Below are positions 49,130 through 61,546 of a stretch of 64,000 bases of DNA, one piece after another (the first letter of the stretch is position 1; every line of letters begins with the position of its first letter). Position numbers and translations under genes: made by a program. Below the pieces are notes generated by a model. That model saw nothing but the letters and a program-made list of their open reading frames with translations. It was not told the DNA's origin and made no database searches. The stretch spans positions 4,960,001 to 5,024,000 of the forward strand of contig NZ_JAANOV010000001.1 of the NCBI RefSeq assembly GCF_011758745.1, read 5' to 3'. Origin of the DNA: Amycolatopsis granulosa (lineage in GTDB: Bacteria; Actinomycetota; Actinomycetes; Mycobacteriales; Pseudonocardiaceae).

Positions 49130-49821
49130 TTGGCCTGGGCCAGGACGGCGTGGAGCACCGACATCGGCACCTGGACCGCGCCGAGCTCACCGGTGACCTC
49201 GGCGGTGCCGCCGCCGTCCGCGCGGCGGACCGACACGACGCTGCCCGGGGCGATGCCCGCGTTCTTCAGGTCGACCATCAGCTTCTCGTCGAGCTGGATG
49301 TGCTCGGCAAGCCGGCGGATCTCCGCCTTGCCGCCGCCGGAGCGCGCGAAGTCGTCCAGCCGCACGAGGTCCGCCTCGGCGGGCGGCGCGGGCAGCCCGC
49401 CCTCGCCGAGCTTGTCGAGCCCGGGGATGGGGTTGCCGTAGGGCGAGGTGGTCGGGTGGTCCAGCAGCCGGACGAGCTTGCGCTCCACCGCCTCGCTCAT
49501 CACGTGCTCCCAGTGGCACGCCTCGGTGTGCACGTGCTCCCACTCCAGGCCGATCACGTCCAGCAGCAGCCGCTCCGCGAGGCGGTGCTTGCGCATGACG
49601 GCGGTCGCGGGCTCCCGCCCGTGTTCGGTGAGCTGCAGGTGACGGTCGTCGGCGACGCGCACCAGCCCGTCGCGTTCCATGCGGGCCACGGTCTGGCTGA
49701 CCGTCGGACCGCTCTGCTGCAGCCGCTCGGCGATGCGGGCGCGCAGCGGTACGACACCTTCCTCTTCGAGCTCGAAGATGGTCTTCAAGTACATCTCTGT
49801 GGTGTCGATGAGATCGTTCAC
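49126..49821 (-). CDS. ideR: iron-dependent repressor IdeR (DtxR family)
   Basis: 231 residues. The N-terminus [45 protein letters not shown] is the DtxR/IdeR winged helix. Metal ligands lie in [25 protein letters not shown] and [12 protein letters not shown]; a C-terminal SH3-like domain follows. GTG at 49821 with AAGGGG upstream gives the same length as mycobacterial IdeR. It represses iron uptake genes when iron is plentiful. I see no iron box in its own upstream region. Confidence 0.94.
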   Translation of the reverse strand: MNDLIDTTEMYLKTIFELEEEGVVPLRARIAERLQQSGPTVSQTVARMERDGLVRVADDRHLQLTEHGREPATAVMRKHRLAERLLLDVIGLEWEHVHTEACHWEHVMSEAVERKLVRLLDHPTTSPYGNPIPGLDKLGEGGLPAPPAEADLVRLDDFARSGGGKAEIRRLAEHIQLDEKLMVDLKNAGIAPGSVVSVRRADGGGTAEVTGELGAVQVPMSVLHAVLAQAK

Positions 49822-49925
49822 GATGTCCCCTTCGTCCGCGACAATCCATGGTAGTCGCTCCGGGCGACCGTCACCCCAGGTGACCAGGAGGATAATCACG
49901 CTCCGCGCGGCTACCATCGGACGTC

Positions 49926-51095
49926 ATGCAGCCCGCCGTTGTCTGGGATCCCGCACTGCTCGGTTACGACCTCGGCGGTGAGCACCCGTTCAACCCGGTC
50001 CGGCTCGACCTGACCGTGCGGCTCGCCACCGAACTGGGTGTCCTCGACGGGGTGGAGCTGCTCGTGCCCGAGCCCGCCGACGACACCGAGTTGCACCGCA
50101 TCCACTCCGCGGAATACCTGGCGGCGGTCAAGCTCGCCCCGGCCGTGGGCTGGGAGGTCGGCCACGGCCTCGGCACCGCCGACAACCCGGTGTTCAGCGA
50201 CATGCACGACGCCTCCGCGCTGGTGGTGGGCTCCACACTGCTGGGCGCCCGCAAGATCGCCGACGGCGACGCGCGCCGCGCCGTGAACATCGCGGGCGGG
50301 CTCCACCACGCGATGCGCGACCACGCCGCCGGGTTCTGCGTCTACAACGACTGCGCGGTCGCCATCTCCTGGCTGCTCGACCACGGCTTCGACCGCATCG
50401 CCTACATCGACACCGACGTCCATCACGGCGACGGTGTGCAGGCCGCGTTCTACGACGACCCCCGCGTGCTGACCGTCTCGCTGCACCAGCACCCGTTCAC
50501 CCTGTGGCCCGGTACCGGGTACAGCGGCGAGACCGGTTCCGGCGAGGCCGAGGGGACGGCGGTGAACGTCCCGCTGCCGCCCGGCACCCGTGACGCGGGC
50601 TGGCTGCGGGCCTTCCACGCGGTCGTGCCGTCGCTGCTGGCCGTGTTCCGCCCGCAGATCCTGGTCACGCAGTGCGGCGTCGATTCGCACGAGGAGGACC
50701 CGCTGGCCGACCTGGCGTTGTCGGTCGACGGGCACCGCACGATTTACGCCACTCTGCGTGACCTCGCCGAGCGGCACGCGGACGGCCGCTGGCTCGCCGT
50801 GGGCGGCGGCGGATACCAGTTGATCCGGGTCGTGCCGCGGTCGTGGACCCACCTGATGGCCACGGTGCTCGACCGCGACGTCAAGCCCGAGACGCCACTG
50901 CCGCCGAACTGGGTCAGCACGGTCCTGCGGGCCGCGCCGAGCGCCGAGCTGCCGCCGGAGATGACCGACGGCCGCGACACGACGTTCCGGTCCTGGGGCG
51001 ACGGGGTGGACGACCCCGTGGACGTGGCGATCCGGGACACCCGGCGCGCACTGTTCCCGCTGCACGGCCTGGACCCGGACGATCCGAGGGACTGA
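49926..51095 (+). CDS. acuC: AcuC-like protein deacetylase (histone deacetylase family)
   Basis: 389 residues. Zinc-dependent amidohydrolase of the class I HDAC fold. The His pair is in HHAMRDHAAGFCVYNDCAVAI, zinc ligands in YIDTDVHHGDGVQAAFY (Asp, His) and TQCGVDSHEEDPL (Asp). The catalytic Tyr is in the C-terminal GGGGYQ. AcuC proteins deacetylate acetyl-CoA synthetase lysines. It is divergent from ideR. The next gene, 28 bp on, encodes a GNAT fusion, a likely opposing acetyltransferase. Confidence 0.92.
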   Translation: MQPAVVWDPALLGYDLGGEHPFNPVRLDLTVRLATELGVLDGVELLVPEPADDTELHRIHSAEYLAAVKLAPAVGWEVGHGLGTADNPVFSDMHDASALVVGSTLLGARKIADGDARRAVNIAGGLHHAMRDHAAGFCVYNDCAVAISWLLDHGFDRIAYIDTDVHHGDGVQAAFYDDPRVLTVSLHQHPFTLWPGTGYSGETGSGEAEGTAVNVPLPPGTRDAGWLRAFHAVVPSLLAVFRPQILVTQCGVDSHEEDPLADLALSVDGHRTIYATLRDLAERHADGRWLAVGGGGYQLIRVVPRSWTHLMATVLDRDVKPETPLPPNWVSTVLRAAPSAELPPEMTDGRDTTFRSWGDGVDDPVDVAIRDTRRALFPLHGLDPDDPRD

Positions 51096-51123
51096 CCGCG
51101 ATGATCCGAGGAATCGACGCGAG

Positions 51124-54153
<3,030 letters not shown>

Positions 54154-54162
54154 CACCCGGCG

Positions 54163-55692
54163 CTATGCGGTGCCGGGCTGGTGGACCTGGTAGGCACAGT
54201 CCTGGTGCGGGCGGAACCAGATCGGGCCGGTGCAGCGCACCCCCTCCGCCGCCAGGCGCCGTTTCACCACCTTGTACGTCGAGGTGCGGGGGAGTTCCGG
54301 GACGATCCGCACGAACCGCGGCAGCTGCTTGGGGCCCAGGTCCGGTTGCGCCGCGAGGAACGCGCCGAACGCGGCGGGGTCCAGCGGATCCGACAGCACC
54401 AGCGCGGCCATCACCTGATCGCCCACCGCGGAATCGGGGACGGCGTACACCGCGGCCTCCGCTATCGCCGTGTGGCGGAGCAGGATCCGCTCGATCGGCG
54501 CGGTGCCCAGGTTCTCGCCGTCCACACGCAACCAGTCGCCCAGCCGGCCCGCGAAGTAGCAGAACCCGTTCTCGTCGAGGTAGGCGAGGTCGCCGGTGTG
54601 GTAGCGGCCGTCGCGCATCCGCTCGGCGTCGGCGCCTGGGTTGCGGTAGTACCCGGCGAACGCGCCGGGCCCGCTGGTGTTCACCAGCTCGCCCACCACC
54701 CCCGGCGGGCACACCGCGCCCGTGTCCGGGTGCAGGATCGCGACCCCCTCCGGCAGCCGTCCCAGCGAGCCGGCTGGCGTGTCCGCGGTGCGGGCGAAAC
54801 CGATGCCGCCCTCGGTCGATCCGAACGCGTCCACCACCTGGCAGCCGAACCGGCGCGCGAACGCGGCCAGATCCGCCTCCGCACCCTCGTTGCCGTACAC
54901 GATCCGCAGCGGGTTGTCCGCGTCGCCGGGCAGCGGGGGTGTCGCCAGCACGTACGACAACGGCTTGCCCACGTAGTTCGCGTAGGTGGCGCCGAACCGC
55001 CGCACGTCGGGCAGGAACCCGGACGCCGAGAACCGGCGCCGCAGGGCCGGCGCCGCCCCGGCGGCCAGGGCCACCGACCAGCCGGCCATGATCGCGTTCG
55101 AGTGGAACATCGGCATCGAGACGTACACGCGGTCCGATGAGGACAGTCCGAACCGGGCGGCGAGCATCCGCCCGGGGACGGCGATCTTGTCGTGCGTGCA
55201 CCGCACGGCCTTCGGATCACCGCTCGTGCCGGACGTGAAGATCAGCATCAGCAGGTCGTCGCCGGAGGCGGGCGCCGGGTTGCTGGCCGCGCCCGCGTGT
55301 GCGGCCAGCAACCCGGCCCATTCCGGACCGTCGAGGTCCAGCACCGGCACGTCCAGCCCGTCCAGCAGCCGGGCGTGCCGTCCCTCGGTGAGCACCAGCT
55401 CGCAGTCCGCGAGCCGGATGTCCCGCTCCAGGGCCGCGCCCCGGCGCCCCGGGTTCAGCCCCACCAGCACCGCACCCGCGAACGCGCAGCCGCCGAGCAG
55501 GAACGAGAACGACGGCACGTTGTCCGCCAGGATTCCCACGTGCTTCCGCGGCCCGGTGAGCAGCGCACGCAACACCGCGGCGTGCTCCGCGCACTGCTGC
55601 ACGTGCTCGCGCCAGGTCCACGACGAGCCCTCGAACAGCAGGCCGGGCCGGTCGTCGGCGGCGCGCGCCAGCAGCAGTTCGGTGACGGTCAT
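54163..55692 (-). CDS. fadD17: fatty-acyl-/steroid-CoA ligase, FadD17-like
   Basis: 509 residues. Adenylate-forming enzyme that links CoA to a steroid side-chain acid. P-loop LIFTSGTSGDPKAVRCTHDK near residue 162; later blocks VDAFGSTEGGIGFAR, YHTGDLAYLDENGFCYFAGR and the C-terminal RTSTYKVVKRRLAAEG with the catalytic Lys. The ATG overlaps the fadE27 stop. The order fadE26-fadE27-fadD17 mirrors Rv3504-Rv3506 of M. tuberculosis, part of cholesterol side-chain degradation. Confidence 0.85.
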   Translation of the reverse strand: MTVTELLLARAADDRPGLLFEGSSWTWREHVQQCAEHAAVLRALLTGPRKHVGILADNVPSFSFLLGGCAFAGAVLVGLNPGRRGAALERDIRLADCELVLTEGRHARLLDGLDVPVLDLDGPEWAGLLAAHAGAASNPAPASGDDLLMLIFTSGTSGDPKAVRCTHDKIAVPGRMLAARFGLSSSDRVYVSMPMFHSNAIMAGWSVALAAGAAPALRRRFSASGFLPDVRRFGATYANYVGKPLSYVLATPPLPGDADNPLRIVYGNEGAEADLAAFARRFGCQVVDAFGSTEGGIGFARTADTPAGSLGRLPEGVAILHPDTGAVCPPGVVGELVNTSGPGAFAGYYRNPGADAERMRDGRYHTGDLAYLDENGFCYFAGRLGDWLRVDGENLGTAPIERILLRHTAIAEAAVYAVPDSAVGDQVMAALVLSDPLDPAAFGAFLAAQPDLGPKQLPRFVRIVPELPRTSTYKVVKRRLAAEGVRCTGPIWFRPHQDCAYQVHQPGTA

Positions 55693-56741
55693 GACGGTGA
55701 CGCCGCGAGCGCGTCGCCCAGCGCACGCAGCTGCGCCGTGGCCCCACCGAGCGTGAACTCCAGCCGTTTGGCCGCCACGAAGTACCGGTGCAGGGCGTGG
55801 CCGGTGTCGATGCCGACCCCGCCGTGCACGTGGACCGCGGTGTGCGCGACGCGGTGGCCGGCCTCGGCGGCCCAGTACTTCGCGGTCGCGACCGCCGCGG
55901 CGGCCGGCAGCTCCTCGGACAGGCGCCAGGCGGCCTGCCACAACGTCAGCCGTACCGCCTCCACGTCGATGTAGGCGTCCGCGAGGCGTTGCCGCACCGC
56001 CTGGAACGCCCCGATGGCGTGCCCGAATTGCTCACGCGTACGTGCGTACTCCGCGGTGCGGTGCAACGCGCTGTCCAGCACCCCGAGCTGCTGCGCGCAC
56101 AGGCCGACCGTCGCGTGCTCGCGCAGCCGGACCGCGGAGACGGGCAGCCGTGCGTCGGCCCGGACGCCGCTGAGCGAAACCAGCCCGGCGTCGGCGTGGT
56201 CCACCACGCTCTGCGGCTCGGCCCGCGCGGGCACCACGAACACCGCCGTGCCGTCCGGGGTGCGCGCGGGCACGACCAGCGCGTCGGCGACCGCGGCGAA
56301 CGGCACCGCGGTCTGCGTGCCGGACAGGCGCCAGCCGGAGCCGTCCGGTTCCGCCATGAACCCGCACGGCGCCGCGGCGTCGGGCAGCGCGAGCGCCAGG
56401 ACCGCCTGCCCGCGCACGGCCGGCACCACCCACCGCTCGATCAGCCGCCCGTCCCCCGACCCGGCGATGGCGGTCGCGGCGACCACGGTCGGCAGGTAGG
56501 GCACCTCCGCGACCGCCCGGCCGATCTCGGTCAGCACCGCGCACTGCCCGAGCAGCCCCAGGCCACCGCCACCGGCCGCGGCGGGAAGTGCCGCGTCGAT
56601 CGCGCCCACGCGGGCCAGCTCGGCCCAGGCGGCCCGGTCGAAGCCGCCCTCGCCGTGCGGGCTGGGTGCGGCCTTGTCCGCCAGCACCCGCGCGGCCAGC
56701 GCGGCCAGCTCGGTGACGTCCTCGCTCAGCGCGAAGTCCAC
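55689..56741 (-). CDS. fadE27: acyl-CoA dehydrogenase subunit, FadE27 (ChsE5)-like
   Basis: 350 residues. Partner of FadE26 in an alpha2beta2 acyl-CoA dehydrogenase that oxidises the C26 cholesterol side-chain CoA ester (established for the mycobacterial pair). The N-terminal helical domain (MDFALSEDVTELAALAARVL), a beta domain and a C-terminal FAD-binding four-helix part (AFQAVRQRLADAYIDVEAVRLTLW, AAKYWAAEAGHRV) are visible. GTG start with GAGGAA upstream; 9 bp after fadE26. Confidence 0.87.
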   Translation of the reverse strand: MDFALSEDVTELAALAARVLADKAAPSPHGEGGFDRAAWAELARVGAIDAALPAAAGGGGLGLLGQCAVLTEIGRAVAEVPYLPTVVAATAIAGSGDGRLIERWVVPAVRGQAVLALALPDAAAPCGFMAEPDGSGWRLSGTQTAVPFAAVADALVVPARTPDGTAVFVVPARAEPQSVVDHADAGLVSLSGVRADARLPVSAVRLREHATVGLCAQQLGVLDSALHRTAEYARTREQFGHAIGAFQAVRQRLADAYIDVEAVRLTLWQAAWRLSEELPAAAAVATAKYWAAEAGHRVAHTAVHVHGGVGIDTGHALHRYFVAAKRLEFTLGGATAQLRALGDALAASPS

Positions 56742-56750
56742 GGTTCCTCC

Positions 56751-57932
56751 TCAGCGGGTGACGGGCAGGGACAGGGCGGACGCGGCGATCAGGTCACGCT
56801 GGATCTCGTTCGTGCCGCCGCCGAAGGTGAGGATCAGCGCGGACCGGTGGGCTCGTTCCAGCCGGCCGCGCAGCACCGCGCCGGGGGAACCGGCGCGCAC
56901 CACCGCGCCGGGGCCGACCACCTCCATCAGCAGCCGGTAGGCCTCGATCGCCAGCTCGGTGCCGAACACCTTCGTCGCCGACGCCTCCGCCGGGCCCAGC
57001 TCGCCGGCGCCGGCCGCCCAGGCGATCCGCCAGTTGCGCAGCTTCAGGTACTCCGCGTGCGCGTGCACGCGAGCCAGGTGCATCCGGACCCATTCGGCGT
57101 CGATGACCCGGCTGCCGTCCGGCTGCCCGGTCTCCCGCGCCCAGCGGCGCACCTCGTCCAGCGCGGAGAGGATCGGCGCGGCCGAGGTCAGCGCGACGCG
57201 CTCGTGGTTGAGCTGGTTGGTGATCAGCGGCCAGCCGGCGTTCTCCTCGGCGATCCGGGCGGTCACCGGGACCCGCACGTCGTCGTAGTAGGTCGCGCTC
57301 GTGCCCGGCCCGGCGACGGTGTGCACCTTCGTCCAGGAGAACCCGGACGCGCCGGTCGGCACGACGAGGATGCTCAGGCCCCGGTGCCGGTCCGCGTCCG
57401 GGTCGGTGCGCGCGGCCAGCCACACGTAGTCGGCGTACTCGATCAGGCTGGTCCACATCTTCTGGCCGTTGATCACGTAGGAGTCGCCGTCGCGGACCGC
57501 CCGGGTCCGCAGCGACGCCAGGTCGGTCCCGGCGTCCGGCTCGGAGTAGCCGATCGAGAAGTGCAGCTCGCCGGCTGCGATGCGCGGCAGGTAGAACGCC
57601 TTCTGCTCGGGTGTGCCGAACCGCATGATCGTCGGGCCGATCGTGTTGACGGTCAGGAACGGCACCGGCACGCCGGCCACCGCCGCCTCGTCGGTGAAGA
57701 TGAGCTGGTCGAGCATCGGCCGGGCCTGCCCGCCGTGCTCGGCCGGCCAGCCGATCGCGAGCCAGCCGTCCCGGCCCAGCTCGCGCACGATCTCCCGGTA
57801 TGCCTTGCCATCCCCGTACTCACCGCCGTCACCGGCCAGCGCCTCGCGGCGCTCCGGGGTCATCAGCCGGGCGAAGTAGTCGCGCAGTTCCGCGCGCAGC
57901 CGTTCCTGCCCGGGCGTGTCGCTGATCCGCAT
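56751..57932 (-). CDS. fadE26: acyl-CoA dehydrogenase subunit, FadE26 (ChsE4)-like
   Basis: 393 residues, the other subunit of the FadE26-FadE27 enzyme. FAD-binding block FSIGYSEPDAGTDLASL near residue 132 and the C-terminal GGGTNEIQRDLIA are typical of acyl-CoA dehydrogenases. A longer opening upstream shows no similarity; the ATG at 57932 has an excellent GGAGGTGA 5 nt away. It is the first gene of the minus-strand operon, and a KstR box sits 60 bp upstream. Confidence 0.9.
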   Translation of the reverse strand: MRISDTPGQERLRAELRDYFARLMTPERREALAGDGGEYGDGKAYREIVRELGRDGWLAIGWPAEHGGQARPMLDQLIFTDEAAVAGVPVPFLTVNTIGPTIMRFGTPEQKAFYLPRIAAGELHFSIGYSEPDAGTDLASLRTRAVRDGDSYVINGQKMWTSLIEYADYVWLAARTDPDADRHRGLSILVVPTGASGFSWTKVHTVAGPGTSATYYDDVRVPVTARIAEENAGWPLITNQLNHERVALTSAAPILSALDEVRRWARETGQPDGSRVIDAEWVRMHLARVHAHAEYLKLRNWRIAWAAGAGELGPAEASATKVFGTELAIEAYRLLMEVVGPGAVVRAGSPGAVLRGRLERAHRSALILTFGGGTNEIQRDLIAASALSLPVTR

Positions 57933-57991
57933 GCCGTCACCTCCGGCCCGCCCGGTCGTTGCTGGAAGCAGACCGGTCCGTGGCGCTAGTC

Positions 57992-58005
57992 TAGAACACG
58001 TTCTA
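57992..58005. promoter_or_regulatory. KstR box between fadE26 and fdxD
   Basis: TAGAAC-AC-GTTCTA is a perfect match to the KstR operator (TNNAAC-NN-GTTNNA). It can control both the fadE26-fadE27-fadD17 and the fdxD-mce4 operons. Confidence 0.9.
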
Positions 58006-58038
58006 TTTCTATCAGCTGTGCCGCCGAGGAGGAAAGCC

Positions 58039-58230
58039 ATGCAGGTCGCGGTCGACCGGACGCTGTGCGAGGCGAACGAGGTGTGCATCGGGTTCGCGCC
58101 CGCTGTGTTCGAGCTGGACGAGGGCGAGGAGTTGCGGATCATCACCCCGTCGGTGCCCGAATCGGAAGTAGAACGTGTTACGCGTGCTGTGGCCGCGTGT
58201 CCGAAGAATGCGCTGTTCATCCCGGAGTAA
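58039..58230 (+). CDS. fdxD: small ferredoxin, FdxD-like
   Basis: 63 residues. Ligands C9-E-A-N-E-V-C15 and C55-P fit a single 3Fe-4S or 4Fe-4S cluster of the actinobacterial P450 ferredoxin type (CxxxxxC...CP). In M. tuberculosis, FdxD (Rv3503c) is in the same position and supplies electrons to cytochrome P450 enzymes such as Cyp125/142. GAGGAGGAAAG ribosome site. Confidence 0.9.
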   Translation: MQVAVDRTLCEANEVCIGFAPAVFELDEGEELRIITPSVPESEVERVTRAVAACPKNALFIPE

Positions 58231-58258
58231 TCGAGGCAAACGAGGGCTTGTCTCGAAC

Positions 58259-58272
58259 GAGAACAGATTCTA
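58259..58272. promoter_or_regulatory. weak KstR-like site before first SDR gene
   Basis: GAGAAC-AG-ATTCTA matches the KstR core except for one base in each half. It overlaps the -10 region of the next gene. Confidence 0.4.
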
Positions 58273-58276
58273 GTCT
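58271..58276 (+). promoter_or_regulatory. -10 of leaderless SDR gene
   Basis: TAGTCT, then 7 nt, then GTG at 58284. Confidence 0.4.
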
Positions 58277-58283
58277 GACCCTC

Positions 58284-59174
58284 GTGGAAGGTGCTGTGGA
58301 ACCGCGGGTGGCCGTCGTGACGGGCGCCGGGGCGGGACTGGGCCGGGCGGAGGCGCTCGCCCTGGCCCGCACGGGCGCGTCGGTGGTGGTGAACGACGTC
58401 TCCGACACCGCACGGGGCGTCGTGGACGAGATCGAGTCCGCGGGGGGCAAGGCGCTCCTCGTCACCGGCGACGTGGGCGAGCGCGCCACCGCCGATGCCC
58501 TGGTCGAGGCCGCCGTGGAGCACTTCGGCGGGCTGCACGTCGTCGTCAACAACGCCGGCGTGCTGCGCGACCGGATGATCTTCTCCATGTCCGACGAGGA
58601 GTGGGACACCGTGATCCGCGTGCACCTGCGCGGGCACTTCCTGTTGTCCCGCAACGCCACCGCATACTGGCGCACCTGGTCGAAGGCGACGGGCCGGCCG
58701 GTGCCCGCGCGCCTGATCAGCACCGCGTCCGAGGCGTTCCTGGTGGGTTCCGCCGGCCAGCCGAACTACGCGGCGGCCAAGGCGGGCATCGTCGGCCTCA
58801 CCGTCGCCATCGCCCGCGGAGCCGCCCGCTACGGCGTGCGTGCCAACGCCATCTGCCCCCGCGCCCGCACCGCGATGACCGCCGAGGTCTTCGGCGACGC
58901 CCCGGACCAGGGGGTGGACCCGCTCTCGGTCGAGCACGTCGCACCGCTCGTCGCCTACCTGGCCGCGGAGCGGGCGGACCGGATCAACGGTCAGGTGTTC
59001 GTGGTGCACGGCGGGATGGTGGCGCTGCTGCGGCCGCCCGCCGTCGAGCGGCGCTTCGACACCGCTGGTCCACTGTGGACGGATAAGGAACTGGACTCCA
59101 CGGTGGGCGCCTACTTCGACGAGCGAGACCCCGAGGCGATGTTCGCCGCCACCGAGATCCTGGAGCTCCCATGA
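58284..59174 (+). CDS. SDR steroid/hydroxyacyl-CoA dehydrogenase, Hsd4A (Rv3502c)-like
   Basis: 296 residues. NAD-binding VVTGAGAGLGRAEALA near residue 9, NNAGVLRDRMI, and catalytic Ser...YAAAK (Tyr-x3-Lys) near residue 168. The family includes 17-beta-hydroxysteroid dehydrogenase / beta-hydroxyacyl-CoA dehydrogenase steps of cholesterol side-chain degradation. It sits where Rv3502c does in the mce4 locus. GTG start chosen by the leaderless -10; upstream codons lack similarity. Confidence 0.85.
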   Translation: MEGAVEPRVAVVTGAGAGLGRAEALALARTGASVVVNDVSDTARGVVDEIESAGGKALLVTGDVGERATADALVEAAVEHFGGLHVVVNNAGVLRDRMIFSMSDEEWDTVIRVHLRGHFLLSRNATAYWRTWSKATGRPVPARLISTASEAFLVGSAGQPNYAAAKAGIVGLTVAIARGAARYGVRANAICPRARTAMTAEVFGDAPDQGVDPLSVEHVAPLVAYLAAERADRINGQVFVVHGGMVALLRPPAVERRFDTAGPLWTDKELDSTVGAYFDERDPEAMFAATEILELP

Positions 59175-60685
59175 CGCTCACCGTGCTGCCGCACCGCGAC
59201 GCCGCCGGCCTCGGGCCCGGCCGGCTCTACCTCGACGGCCAGTGGGGACCGGGCACCGGCGGTGGCTCCTGGGTCCACCGGCACCCGGCCACCGGTGAGG
59301 AGATCGGCGAGTTCGCCGTCGCCACCGAGGCCGACGTCGACGCCGCCGTGGCCGCGGCCCGGGCGGCCTTCGAGTCCGGAGCCTGGTCGCACTCCCGGGC
59401 CGGAACCCGGATCGCGGTGCTGCACCGGTACGCCGGCCTGCTGCGGGAGCACGCCGCGGAGCTGCGGGCGTTGCAGGCGCTGGACAACTCGGTGCCGCTG
59501 TCGTTCAGCAGCACGATCTACGCGACTTCCGTCGGCGCCGCGGCGGACGTGTTCGACCACCACGCCGGCTGGGTCGACAAGCTCGGCGGCGAGACCCTGA
59601 CCCCGTACCAGGGCGGCGACCACCTGGCGATGACCTTCCGCGAACCGATCGGCGTGGTCGCGGCGATCCTGCCGTGGAACGCGCCGTTCCTGCTCTTCGC
59701 GCAGAAGGTCGCCCCGGCGCTCGCCGCCGGGTGCACCCTCGTGCTCAAACCTTCGGAGTACTGCACGTTCACCGTGCTGCGCATGGTGGAGCTGCTCGCC
59801 GAAGCGGGACTGCCGGCCGGGACGCTCAACGTCGTCACCGGCCCGGGTGACCCGGTCGGCGAAGCGCTGATCAACCACCCCGGGGTGGACAAGGTCAGCT
59901 TCACCGGCAGCCGCGCGGTGGGCAAGCGCATCGTGGCGGCCTCCGCCGGCACCCTCAAGCGGGTCTCGCTCGAGCTCGGCGGCAAGAGCCCCGCGCTGGT
60001 GTTCGCCGACGCACCCGACGTCGCCCTGGCCGCGGCCACCGTCGTCGGCGCGGTCACGATGGGCCTGTCCGGTCAGGCGTGCGTGGCGAACACGCGGGCG
60101 CTGGTGCACCGGGACGTCTACGACGAGTTCCTCGGTGCCGCCGCGGGCATGGCCCGGGCGATGACCTACGGCGACCCGTTCGACCCGGCCGTGCTGGCCA
60201 GCCCGCTGATCAACGACAAGCAGCTGGACCGGGTGCTCGGCTACATCGAGAAGGGCAGGTCCGAGGGTGCCCGGCTGGTGACCGGCGGCGAGCGGCTCGG
60301 CGGTGACCTGGCGTGCGGCAACTTCGTCGCCCCGACCATCTTCGCCGACGTGGACAACCACGCCACCATCGCGCAGGAGGAGATCTTCGGCCCGGTCCTC
60401 GCGGTGGTCCCGTTCACCGGCGAGGAGGAGGCGGTGCAGCTGGCCGGCGACACCGAATACGGCCTGGGCGCGGGCGTGTTCACCGCCGACGTCCAGCGCG
60501 CGTTCCGGGTGGCGCGGACGCTGCGGGCCGGCACGATCGGCATCAACGGCTTCCAGATCGAGCCGCACCTGCCCTTCGGCGGGTTCAAGCAGTCCGGGCT
60601 CGGCCGTGAGGGCGGGAAGTCCTCCATCGAGGCCTACACCGAGCTCAAGTCCGTGTACCTGCCGCTGACCGGCGAGATGATGTGA
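59171..60685 (+). CDS. aldehyde dehydrogenase
   Basis: 504 residues. Catalytic Cys in GQACVANTR near residue 302, general-base Glu in LELGGKSPA near residue 270, NAD motif FTGSRAVGKRI. The ATG overlaps the SDR stop. Mycobacterial mce4 loci do not carry an ALDH here, so it is an addition. In this setting it may oxidise an aldehyde from steroid or alcohol side chains; substrate unknown. Confidence 0.92.
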   Translation: MTLTVLPHRDAAGLGPGRLYLDGQWGPGTGGGSWVHRHPATGEEIGEFAVATEADVDAAVAAARAAFESGAWSHSRAGTRIAVLHRYAGLLREHAAELRALQALDNSVPLSFSSTIYATSVGAAADVFDHHAGWVDKLGGETLTPYQGGDHLAMTFREPIGVVAAILPWNAPFLLFAQKVAPALAAGCTLVLKPSEYCTFTVLRMVELLAEAGLPAGTLNVVTGPGDPVGEALINHPGVDKVSFTGSRAVGKRIVAASAGTLKRVSLELGGKSPALVFADAPDVALAAATVVGAVTMGLSGQACVANTRALVHRDVYDEFLGAAAGMARAMTYGDPFDPAVLASPLINDKQLDRVLGYIEKGRSEGARLVTGGERLGGDLACGNFVAPTIFADVDNHATIAQEEIFGPVLAVVPFTGEEEAVQLAGDTEYGLGAGVFTADVQRAFRVARTLRAGTIGINGFQIEPHLPFGGFKQSGLGREGGKSSIEAYTELKSVYLPLTGEMM

Positions 60686-61446
60686 TGGGACGCCTCGACG
60701 GCAAAGTCGCGCTGATCACCGGCGCGGCCCGCGGACAGGGCGCGGCCGCGGCCCGGCGGTTCGCGGAGGAGGGCGCCCGCGTCCTGGTCGCCGACGTCGC
60801 CGACGACGACGGCGCGGCGCTCGCCGCGGAGATCGGCGCGGTCTACCAGCACCTCGACGTCTCCCGCGAGGACGACTGGGATGTCGCGGTGCGGCGCGCC
60901 GAGGACGAGTTCGGCGGGCTGACCGTGCTGATGAACAACGCCGGGATCCTGCACTTCTCCGAGCTGGCGGAGACGTCACTGGCCGATTACCAGCGGGTCG
61001 TCGGGGTCAACCAGGTCGGCGCGTTTCTCGGGATGCGCTCGGTCGTTGAACCGATGACACGGGCCGGTGGCGGCTCCGTCATCAACGTGTCCTCTGTGGA
61101 GGGTCTGGCCGGCATGCCGTTCCTGATCGCCTACACCGCCAGCAAGTTCGCGATCCGCGGCATGACCAAGGTGGCCGCGCTCGAACTGGGTGGCCGGGGG
61201 ATCCGGGTCAATTCGCTCCATCCCGGCATGATCGACACCAAGATGGTGTCCGACGCCGCGGGCGGCGCCGACGTCGACACGTCCTGGGTGGGCCGGAAGG
61301 TCGCGCTGGGACGCGTCGGGCAGCCGGCGGAAATCGCGCAGCTCGCGGTGTTCCTGGCCAGCGACGAGAGTTCCTACTGCACCGGCGCGGAGTTCGTGGC
61401 CGACGGCGGTGCGACGGCCACCCATGCGCTCAACCTTCAGGGGTGA
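60685..61446 (+). CDS. SDR oxidoreductase, 3-alpha/20-beta-hydroxysteroid dehydrogenase-like
   Basis: 253 residues, classical SDR. TGAARGQGAA (NAD site) near residue 12, NNAGIL, and YTASK (catalytic Tyr-x3-Lys) near residue 151. The pattern of YQHLDVSREDDW and VNSLHPGMIDTKM resembles Streptomyces 3-alpha,20-beta-HSD. ATG at 60685 overlaps the ALDH stop; an adjacent GTG is the alternative. It fits steroid ketone/alcohol conversion but is not proven. Confidence 0.86.
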   Translation: MGRLDGKVALITGAARGQGAAAARRFAEEGARVLVADVADDDGAALAAEIGAVYQHLDVSREDDWDVAVRRAEDEFGGLTVLMNNAGILHFSELAETSLADYQRVVGVNQVGAFLGMRSVVEPMTRAGGGSVINVSSVEGLAGMPFLIAYTASKFAIRGMTKVAALELGGRGIRVNSLHPGMIDTKMVSDAAGGADVDTSWVGRKVALGRVGQPAEIAQLAVFLASDESSYCTGAEFVADGGATATHALNLQG

Positions 61447-61546
61447 TCGACTTCACGGGAATACGAAGTGAACACCGCTAACGCAAAACGCTTTCCCCCC
61501 GAGGAGTAAGACTCAGAGCAACGAGGGCTGGGGTCGCGGAGGTGTG

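Noticed and set aside
49822-49925. Iron box upstream of ideR
   Set aside because: No TTAGGTTAGSCTAACCTAA-like sequence is present.
61447-61546. KstR box before yrbE4A
   Set aside because: No TNNAAC-NN-GTTNNA match found; transcription probably comes from upstream promoters.
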